A stretch of 26,862 bases of DNA. Origin: Hydnum rufescens UP504 (Eukaryota; Basidiomycota; Agaricomycetes; Cantharellales; Hydnaceae). Of the stretch, positions 20,074-26,862 are shown piece after piece (the first letter of the stretch is position 1; each line of letters opens with the position of its first letter). Under the pieces are notes generated by a model. The model did no database searches, was not told the origin of the DNA, and worked only from the letters and a program-made list of their open reading frames with translations. The translations under genes and the position numbers were made by a program. The stretch spans positions 316,092 to 342,953 of the forward strand of contig MU128937.1 in the NCBI GenBank assembly GCA_014904985.1, given 5' to 3'.

Positions 20074-22433
20074 CGTGTGGTTAATTAATCTCTTTCCTCT
20101 TTCTGTTTGTGGCTTCGACAGCAGTGTCGCCCTGACAAGGTCAGGTTCAGGTTTTGCCCTTGCCCTGAATCCAAAAACCGGTCTGAAACCAGGTTTAAAC
20201 CTGAACCTGAAAGGTAGGGTGTAGGTGCCATTCCATGTAAATTGACCATTATTCTAGCACCAAATCTGGCAATTTACACATGTGACTATAGTTCTGGAGT
20301 CAAAAGTCACATGACTTGGCCATCAAATGAGGTAATTGGTGCAGGTCACAAGTCACATGACAGAATGTAGTGACTAAATACCATCTCCAGAAGATGTGTG
20401 CGCAATAAATTGAAGTGAAAGGGGGCTAGGGAGGAGATGTGGATCTAAAGCAGGATATAAAGGGAGTGGCAGAGGCAGAGACTTGAGCAGAGGGTGTAGA
20501 TCTTCTGTAGTACCCCCTGAAAATGTTGGCTTCCCTCATACCTCAGGTTTCAGGTTTAAACCAGGTTTAAACCAGAACCTGACCTGAATGGAACTGAACC
20601 TCAGGTCAGGTTCAGGTTTTGCCCTCATGGGTGATTTTGGAACCTGGTCAGGTTTAGGTTTTGCCCAAATTGGGCAAAACCTGACCAAAACCTGACTGTG
20701 GCAACCATACCCACATCACAGCCTTCTGAGGGTGATACCACAATTGGCATGCCCATTGGTGTCCATAGGCATGGAATATTGAGACAGTGGATTTGAGTCG
20801 ATGCAGATATTCAGGCATGAGGTCCCATTTTTGAAGTGTCCTATGCATCTGACACCCAATATTGTAGAGAACTCCAACTCTCCAATGGTTAGGAATTGAC
20901 TCCATCAAGGTGGATATGAGAGCAAGGGCATAGAACTGTTTTTTGCCAGCTGTTTTCAGGTTTGCCAGTACCAGGGGATGATCATGACAACAGAGCAAGG
21001 CCATCACACCAGTTGAGTCAAAATATGTGGACGATGCCTTAATATGGTCACCATTGGCAGCCACAAAGGAGTCTCTACAGGCATCATAAGTTGCATTGGG
21101 TAAGTTCATGCCTGGTTCAATCTCATCAGGCCATCCTCCACCCATCAAATCACCCTTGGTCTCCTCCATCTGGCCAGCTTTCTGCTTATAACCCATCTTT
21201 GGTTTGGATGGTTGCAAAACCTCAACCCTCTCTTCCCACTCCCAGATCTGCACTTCACTGAGGAAGATTGTTCTCAGTGAGATGACTTTAGGATCCAAAG
21301 ATCCTGGTAGGCCCACAAACTCCTTTCTTCTATCTTTGTCCCTGTTCCTCTTCAACTGGAAGTTGGCATCGAGGCACACAATGAGATGGACTCCAGGTGT
21401 TACTATATCCAGATCACCACCAAAGCAAAGGGGGCAGGCATTGTGGATATTGGTGCTGGGTCTTTCTCAAGGTGGAGGGGTTGATGGGTGACTGATATCA
21501 TCATGTGCGATTTGAATGCAACCAGCCAACATCTGCACATTTGCATACTCTCGCCCATGAACAGGCATTTCATCATTGAGAGCCCTGAACATCACAGTAG
21601 TCTTCTCCCTTGCATCATCAATGATTTTATCCATCTCCCCATCCACCAGTTGCATCAGAACTTGATACTGGGAAAGGGCGGATGAAAATTGACATCACAG
21701 AGCATCTCCAGTAGCAAATTCATGGCCATGGTTCTTGAGGTATCTCATTATTGTAGTGGCCCATGCTCTTTCATTAGGCACAGCAAGGATGAAAAGGGTA
21801 GGGACAAGCTCAAGCATGTCCAGGCTCACAGCAAGTGTAGGATAGACTGGTGAGCAAGGGAAGTACCCCATCTGCACCAGCTGTTGTGGGGCTGGGCGGC
21901 AGGTGCAGACAGCAATATCAACATCACAAAGAGCTAGATTGAAGTTGTAAGCATAAACAAACAGGCATCAGCTATAAGTAATGGAGAGTGAGCACACCTT
22001 CAATTGATACACACACAACCTTCAGAGGCCAGTGATGACTGGAGTAGGAGCACATGCTATTATCAGTCCCCCTTTGTGAGGTAGGTGTCTGTTGCAACAA
22101 CATTTGCTTGCACTTCCACTGCATGAAGGGTCTGATGAGAGCAGGAAGGACAGTTTGGCTCCAGCAAGTGGCTTGCACATGTTTGCATCTTGCATGCCTC
22201 AACTCTTTTGCTAGATAGTGTGTGTGCATCTTGGGGACCAAATAGGGATCATAGTCCAGATTCAGTGGGTACATTGCTGCAAAATTGGAAGGAACAGCAT
22301 GGTGGAGATCCTCATATTGTGGAGTACCTCATGTAGATACACTACAATCCCCTGTATATATGGGTCCTGAGGGGCCTTGACCAATAATTTCAGCCTTTGG
22401 AAATTGTGCTTGACTGGGACATTTACTGGATTT

Positions 22434-22859
22434 TGTCAGGATCGAATTGACATTTGCTTCCACCTAAGGACTTACCCGTCGGAGTATCATTCTTCATCGA
22501 CTCTATCATATGGTGCCTACTTCCTCAAATGCTCTTGTCTCCTCTCTCCCTCCATTCACTACGGGGGTTATTGTCATCCTTGCCATTATTGGCATTTCTC
22601 TTATTATTATTGCCCTCGCTCTATCAGGCCTTGGCCAGCAGGTTATGGGCTGGGTAGTCAACCAGTGGCAGCATTGGCGCCCTTGTCAGCACCTGTCATT
22701 CCCTCGTTCCCCACGTGAGTCCATGGAGTTGCCAATCCAGACTCCCCCTCCTCCTCCTTTACCCCCAGTCCCTGAATCCACATCACCTGTCCCAATCTGT
22801 ACTCATCCACATCATTACGGTCCTTTGACACTTTGGACACCTTTGGAGTACCCAGGCGT
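22434..22859 (+). mobile_element. Partial second LTR of the same family (first half)
   Basis: Matches 19291-19716 with roughly 20 differences, nearly all transitions, plus a one-base deletion near 22803. It begins TGTCAGG. It stops matching right after CCCAGGCGT, where another LTR (TGTTGGAGGG) begins; its own second half is not in the window. It also marks the right border of the CpG-poor domain. Confidence 0.9.
22510..22803 (+). pseudogene. Copy 2 of the LTR-embedded ORF, truncated by frameshift
   Basis: Same start, hydrophobic segment and PPPPPLPP run as the ORF at 19367. A single C is lost where copy 1 has ACTCCATCC, so the frame shifts at about 22803 and runs on into the neighbouring element (to 23253 if translated blindly; that extension is not meaningful). 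Confidence 0.6.
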
Positions 22860-23280
22860 TGTTGGAGGGATAAAATCCCATTATGTACATACCTCATCCG
22901 GGCCCAATTACCTCCTCAAACGAATCCATATTCTTACATTTCTCTCGTATCCACACTCGTTATTCCTCTGGCTGTCAAATAACATGGATTCACATCCCAG
23001 GATCCGTGGTCCTTTTTACTTTTCCTCCACCCTATATACGAGACAATTATTTGTCCGTCCTTGGCACTTCAACAGGCCATCAAATTTGTACTTATCTCCA
23101 AGCCAGTTCAACCAGGCTATAGCAATTCAACTTGCTTACTTTCGTCCATCTATTGTATCACCATCGGTGTATCCAATTGCCTCAAGGGCGGTATTTGACC
23201 TTGTATTACGTAACACGACTCCCACTTTGACTCGCGGACTTGTCACATGTTGAATAGGGGCTATTCCAATACTCTCAAGG

Positions 23281-23490
23281 AGTATTTCGCGAATATCTCC
23301 ACCAATTTCGATCGGATCGACTCGGCAAGACAGCGCCCAGAAAGCTACGATTAATACCTGTCTAATGGTACCACACACACGTTTATCGGATGAGAACTGC
23401 ATCCTCCAGGTCGACTTTACCTCATGTTCCACACTATTCTTCAGTATTTCGCGAATAACTCCATCAGTTTTGATCCGATTCGTTCGAAAC
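23281..23490 (+). repeat. Imperfect direct repeat around AGTATTTCGCGAATA inside the gypsy LTR/leader
   Basis: AGTATTTCGCGAATA followed by (T/A)CTCCA and TTTTGAT/TTTCGAT-like words occurs at 23281 and at about 23443, some 162 bp apart, with a weaker echo (GAATATCTCCTTCAGTTTTG) near 23769. The core is nearly palindromic. Possibly a regulatory repeat of the LTR. Confidence 0.55.
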
Positions 23491-24296
23491 GATCACCCCT
23501 GGAAAGACGCTGAAAATCCGCATCGAACAGTACCAAGGGAAAAACGAGCGGATAAGAACTCGGCATTCTGTAATTTAGTCTCCCCATGGCTCATTTCACT
23601 TTTACCTCCGCTTTTCTGATTACTAAAGGCAATTATGGTGCCGGCACCCTATGTCTGATGGAGGGTACATCTAGGGCGACCAGTTCCACCTTTCCCCAAG
23701 GGATTTTGTTCAGTAGGAGAGGAGGAATACCTTGGTTAAGCCATATTCCCCTATTCTGACTTGTTAATTGAATATCTCCTTCAGTTTTGAAGCTTTTGAC
23801 TTGATTTCTTTTTCATCATTTTTGCCTTAATCCCACCTTTCCGCCGGTTACCATAGCATTTTTATGTGATGTATATTAAGTGCAGGAGATGCGAATTTCT
23901 ATCGTCTTTCCCCCCATCCCCAGTTGAAAAGCTAGTTGAACTGCTGCTGGTGTCAGGGTAAATTCCAAAACTCAACCCCCACTAATCACACTTCTGATAG
24001 GCTCTCAAGAGGAGGACCTAGAGTGTGATTCTCTGATTTAACAACCCCTTCATTTATTGTCTGGATAGGCTCCGTCTATACAGGACAATTCTACCCGTCC
24101 AAAGACCCTTCCTTCCCTCGGACCCTAACGTTCGGATTGGCCCCGTGATCCCCCTTCTTTGTCCTCGTTTCCATTTCGCGGACTGTAGCTGGTTTCTTCC
24201 CCAGTTTCCTGCTTACAAATCTGGTGGTCCTTACAGGGGGTCACAACTCTCAATCCGTATCAACCCAATTCAATTCTTTAAGCCGTGGTCACAAAC

Positions 24297-25430
24297 ATGT
24301 CAACTACTACGTTCGCTCGCATGCCTGGACCACGTTCCAGGGACGCTCCGTGATTCAAAGGAAAAAGGATCTTATGCTTCCTCGCGGAATATGAGTTCTG
24401 TGCTACCGCGGCCCATCTCACCCCTACCCAAACAATTCGTCAAATTACTCGTTACTGTGATACTAAATCCGAAAGGTTTATCGAGTCGTTAGATGAATAT
24501 TATAATGATGACTGGGATGCTTTCAAGTCCCGTTTACTGGACTACTACCCTTTGGAAGAAGAGAAGCCTTATTACAAGGTAGATCATTTACTCAAACTTG
24601 TCCGCAAGGACAGGAAACTTTCTTCTATCGAGAAATTCGATAATTACATCCGTGAGTTCATGGTTATCGTGAGAGTGCTTGAGGATCGCAAGGCTCTATC
24701 GCAAACTGATAAGTACGACTATTTCTGGAGGGGTGTCAAACCCGTGTCGTTTCACGAAGAAATTGGCAATGTACCAAGGAACTCCAAGCTCTGGACGGAT
24801 CTAACCAATCCTCCTCCCATGAACGAGGCCACCCAGGCCATCAAGCTGCGTCTTAAACGAGACCTATACCACGTTCCGGATGATGATGGATTGAATGAAG
24901 CCTTGGAAGACGACAAGTCGGCTGACACGACGGACTCGGACGACAATTCGGGTACGGACGATTCGGACGATGAGACTAGGAAGGTCAAAAGCAAGAAGCA
25001 TCAGGCAAAGCTTGAAATCAAGCAGAAGAAAGAAGAAGGTACAACTAAACCTTTGGATAGTAAAGTCCAAGAGCCAGGGGATCCGATGAAGTCAAACATC
25101 GACGATCTTGCGGAGAAAATAGGGCGCTTGACCATAGCTCTGGGCCAATTCGATCCCGATAAGGTTGCGTGTCGCCCAGGCAAATTTAACGTTTCGTCAA
25201 TCAAGTGCTTTATGTGCGGAGAACAAGGACACTCACTTAGGGAATGCCCTGAAACAAAAGCCTTCATCATGAAAAAAGTTTTGAAGATTTCTAATGAGGG
25301 TCGCCTCGTGCAGCTTGATGGCAGCGACCTGCCACGCGGTGACATTGATAACAGAGGAGTAGCCCGTATCCTGTGCGATTCAGATTGTGAACACATCGAA
25401 TGTGGAAACAGAGCACTTACGAAGCTTTGA
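24297..25430 (+). pseudogene. Retrotransposon Gag with CCHC zinc knuckle, early TGA
   Basis: ATG at 24297 (MSTTTFARMPGPRS), then codon 19 is TGA at 24351-24353, in a context (AP*FKGKRI) where family members usually have a basic residue, so CGA to TGA is likely. The frame is then open to 25430. Visible parts: capsid-like helical region (FLAEYEF, RYCDTKSERFIESL, DDWDAFKSRLLDYY, KFDNYIREF), an acidic low-complexity stretch rich in Asp/Ser (about 24890-24980), a Lys-rich segment, and the zinc knuckle CFMCGEQGHSLREC (C-x2-C-x4-H-x4-C) at about 25207-25248. It would form the virus-like particle and bind RNA. The frame is lost just after the knuckle, near 25390-25400. Confidence 0.85.
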
Positions 25431-26193
25431 GTTGTTGAATCAAGAGTTCGCCGTGTTTGGCGATTACGAGTATGAAGTCTTTCCGGCTGAAAAGAAAGCA
25501 GGAGGAAGTCAAACCGAAGTGAAGTGAGCCGTATGTAAAAGACGATCCTAAAGGAAAGAAAGCAGATCGCCCGAACAGGGCGTACGTTGAGTTGCCCCAA
25601 CACCCGGTCAGACAAGTTCCACCTACCGATAACCCAAAGGTACCCACTATCTTGAAGAAAGAGACACGCACCCGCCGAGCCCGCGCCAAACTTTACTGAA
25701 TGAGGATATCGAAATGTGCGATGCGACCATGGATCAGCCTGCGAGTCGCAAGCACAAGGAAACGCTTGACAATAAGGGATCTCCAGTGGCAAAAGCAAAG
25801 TCTAAAACAAACCCTACATTGGAAGACGTAGTCGTGCGGTCTAAAACTGAGCATAGCAAGAAAAGGGCATCTCCTGTGTACCGTTTCACCAGCGAACTCC
25901 AGGAAAATGTTGATGTCGAGGCCTTGTACAAGTCCCTTATGGAGAAACAGGTTACTGTTAAATTGGGCGACGTTCTCGGATCCTCGTTAGAGCTATGCAA
26001 GAGGCTTCAGACAGCGACCAAAACGCAGTGCATTCCAATCAAGCCAGAGATTGCCGGGTCTCATAATGTCGAGGCCATAGTCAGCTCGCTAGAATGTACC
26101 GTTGAATCTAAAGACGTATTGCCGATTTCTTTTCCGCCTGAGCAATCTTTGGTCTTCCCTCTAAGGATCTGGGCGATCTATCTGACAATCTGA
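25400..26193 (+). pseudogene. Gag-Pol linker region, frameshifted
   Basis: Coding similarity of the fungal gypsy type continues in shifting frames: one with HLRSFELLNQEFAVFGDYEY (about 25397-25530), another with EPYVKDDPKGKK to about 25697, then 25714-26193 with YRFTSELQENVDVEALYKSL and VTVKLGDVLGSSLELCKRL. The last part resembles a conserved domain found between Gag and protease in fungal retroelements (I think of DUF4100, from memory). At least two frame changes and stops lie within it. Function unknown. Confidence 0.6.
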
Positions 26194-26683
26194 CACCTAC
26201 TGAGCCCACAGAATTCAAACCTGGTAAACTGCCTAAACGGCCGCTAATCAATCGCCCGCCTAAGAAACCACTAGATCGAGAAATCAATGTGGTTGCCTTT
26301 GAATCCGACGATTCAGAGGACAATTATACTTCAGACGATAGCGGGCTCAACACTGAAGACCAAGTGGAACAATACTACAGGCGACAACTCGAAAAAGAAC
26401 ACAACCGCGTGTTCAATGTAAGAGACTTGGACTTTTCATTTCATCCCTCCTTCCTAGCGATGGTAATGGCAAAAATCCAAGGCACGATAATGGGACAGCC
26501 TTGTACCATGCTAATTGATAGCGGTAGTGAATTGAACATGATGGTCCAGTCAACACAAGTCAAACTGGAGCTACCTATGGATCCTATTCCGGCTGAAATG
26601 CCATTTTATGGTCTGCACCTTCTGGCTCAGAATTGGCCGAAATGGCTGAAAATTGGCCAAAAATTGGCCGAAACTGGGACTTA
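26160..26683 (+). pseudogene. Retropepsin-like aspartic protease domain, truncated
   Basis: The frame is open from about 26160 (SDNLTPTEP, KLPKRPLINRPPK), with an acidic spacer (FESDDSEDNYTSDD) and then the protease: GQPCTMLIDSGSELNMM holds the D-S/T-G active site (DSG, Asp near 26516). Retropepsins have about 100 residues; here the fold stops about 35 residues after the active site at YGLHL, where foreign sequence (from about 26627) takes over and runs to a TAG at 26682. It would cleave Gag-Pol in an intact element, and cannot be functional here. Confidence 0.75.
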
Positions 26684-26862
26684 GAGAGCATCTCAGACTT
26701 GCAGGACAGCGCGGCCATGCGGGCTTATCGGGGATAATCACCGGTATTTATTATTATATTCCCCCCTCTGGTGTTTCATTTATAGTTATTTATTTATTAT
26801 CATTATCATCACCCCAGGTGGGGGCTGTTTTCATTTGGCAGTCTCATGTTTTTTTATCAACT
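26627..26862. repeat. Unidentified sequence truncating the gypsy element, starts with ATTGGCC repeats
   Basis: Begins with irregular repeats of AATTGGCC(A/G)AAA (26631-26677), then non-coding AT-rich sequence with TTATT/TTATC runs and a run of C at 26760-26766. It breaks the protease frame, so it is likely another inserted element or a rearrangement junction whose far end is outside the window. Confidence 0.5.

Larger units (their letters stand above)
19291..20137 (+). mobile_element. Solo LTR, 847 bp, with 5-bp target duplication
   Basis: Starts TGTCAGG and ends CCTGACA (7-bp inverted termini, TG..CA) and is flanked by AGGTC at 19286-19290 and 20138-20142. No internal retroelement sequence remains, so it is a solo LTR, presumably left by LTR-LTR recombination. 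Its first about 425 bp recur at 22434-22859. Unlike the DNA around it, it contains many CpGs, which fits a more recent arrival. It carries an ORF (19367-19744), a TATA-like box at 19950-19957 and two copies of a 22-bp repeat. Confidence 0.93.
19183..20709. mobile_element. Non-autonomous TIR element (hAT-like) inserted in the KDZ gene
   Basis: Flanked by a perfect 8-bp target duplication, CCCACATC at 19175-19182 and 20710-20717. The ends are imperfect inverted repeats: TATGGATGC... on the left and ...GCAACCATA on the right (TATGGTTGC when reversed). Just inside both ends lie CAGGTT/AACCTG words, including the 14-bp palindrome CAGGTTTAAACCTG at 19199-19212 and 20190-20203. Without the nested LTR it is about 675 bp, with no coding capacity. 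An 8-bp duplication fits hAT; KDZ/Zisupton elements are also reported to make 8-bp duplications, so a non-autonomous relative of the host gene is an alternative. Joining the flanks restores the KDZ reading frame. Confidence 0.85.
17522..22274 (-). pseudogene. KDZ (Kyakuja-Dileera-Zisupton) transposase gene, decayed and split by insertions
   Basis: Reads right to left. Exon 1 from about 22274 (perhaps to about 22335) to 21998 (ALIRPFMQWK); intron 21997-21934; exon 2 from 21933 (QLVQMGYFPCSP, CPLCFGG, VCLDANFQLKR, SSTYFDSTGVMALLCCHDHP, YNIGCQMHR, HAYGHQWACQLWYHP) up to the insertion at 20710, resuming at 19182 (GLSDGEGCEHFWS); intron 19097-19035; exon 3 from 19034 (HHHHLFILDHQAEHI, HAHKFELANLEHAH) to 18397, with a disturbed spot near 18810-18760; intron 18396-18342 (GTATGT..CAG); exon 4 from 18341 (HVEKAVKQHAPGI, GLFNLDVNQDIWEN); a poorly defined junction near 17920; acidic C-terminus ending at 17522. 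All introns restore frame. In-frame TGA codons: 21697-21695, 21469-21467, 18736-18734, 18565-18563, 18234-18232. Removing the 19183-20709 insertion rejoins the frame exactly. YNIGC has Asn where I expect Asp. Not functional. Confidence 0.9.
22860..26626 (+). mobile_element. Ty3/gypsy-type LTR retrotransposon, 5' part, decayed and truncated
   Basis: Its left end TGTTGGAGGGATAAAAT interrupts the LTR at 22434-22859. A long CpG-bearing non-coding leader/LTR region follows (22860-24296), then gag, a linker and a protease domain, all sense. Reverse transcriptase, RNase H, integrase and the 3' LTR are missing: the similarity ends around 26626 and unrelated sequence follows. The 3' end of the 5' LTR could not be placed; TGGTGTCAGGG at 23948-23958 is a weak primer-binding-site candidate. 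At least four frame breaks and one early TGA make it non-coding as a unit. Confidence 0.8.

Noticed and set aside
19190..20700. CAGGTT hexamers as interstitial telomere repeats
   Set aside because: They lie inside a TIR element with a target duplication, occur in both orientations, and are not in a long head-to-tail array.
22510..23253. 247-aa plus-strand ORF
   Set aside because: Only the first about 98 codons match the LTR ORF; the rest is a frameshifted run into the next element's LTR and matches nothing.
23948..23958. TGGTGTCAGGG as a definite primer binding site
   Set aside because: It has the TGG start, but no clear CA-ending LTR border precedes it and I could not match it to a tRNA 3' end; kept only as a weak candidate.
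12632..24353. TGA as a reassigned sense codon
   Set aside because: The OYE and other frames use normal stops, TGA sits mainly in decayed repeats, and CpG decay explains it better.

Overview
The window looks like a repeat-rich, accessory stretch of a basidiomycete genome, most likely a mushroom-forming agaricomycete. The reasons are: several genes carrying many 44-87 nt GT-AG introns; a NACHT-WD40 (NLR-like) gene of the architecture expanded in these fungi; a KDZ-type transposase gene with short introns; a Ty3/gypsy gag-protease region with a fungal-type Gag; and two Old Yellow Enzyme (OYE) genes. Species cannot be fixed from the sequence. No rRNA, tRNA or CRISPR array was seen.

Layout, left to right. 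1-286 is an almost perfect 143+143 bp foldback. 751-1370 is a run of adjacent hairpins. 2523-7560 holds a tandem duplication of an OYE flavoprotein gene, both copies on the minus strand: the left copy (4124 to 2734, five exons, 369 aa) looks intact, and the right copy (7445 to 6042) has the same five exons but four single-base deletions. 7446-9610 has no recognisable gene. 9611-14867 (plus) is one long multi-exon NACHT-WD40 gene: C2-like start, helical linker, P-loop NACHT, then about 13-14 WD40 units of 129 bp that are almost identical to each other; it is broken by about six single-base frameshifts and one in-frame TGA.

14868-22433 is a graveyard of mobile DNA: LTR-like pieces, a gag scrap, a second hairpin cluster, and a KDZ transposase gene on the minus strand (about 22274 to 17522). 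That gene is split by a TIR element with an 8-bp target duplication (19183-20709), which is itself split by an 847-bp solo LTR with a 5-bp target duplication (19291-20137). From about 12440 to 22433 CpG is almost absent, except inside the solo LTR, and all five in-frame stops in the KDZ frame are TGA, as expected from CGA-to-TGA decay. 22434-22859 is the first half of a second LTR of the same family, cut by the LTR of a Ty3/gypsy element that begins at 22860. That element has a decayed gag (24297-25430), a linker (to about 26193) and a protease domain (to about 26626), and then stops abruptly in unrelated sequence.

What stands out: an ORF inside the LTR family that would encode a 125-aa membrane protein with a proline-rich tail; a three-layer nested insertion whose order can be read from target duplications and from CpG content; the CpG-poor domain boundary falling inside the NLR-like gene; and the fact that most frameshifts are single-base losses, many in homopolymers, which leaves open whether the OYE2 and NACHT-WD40 genes are true pseudogenes or carry assembly errors.
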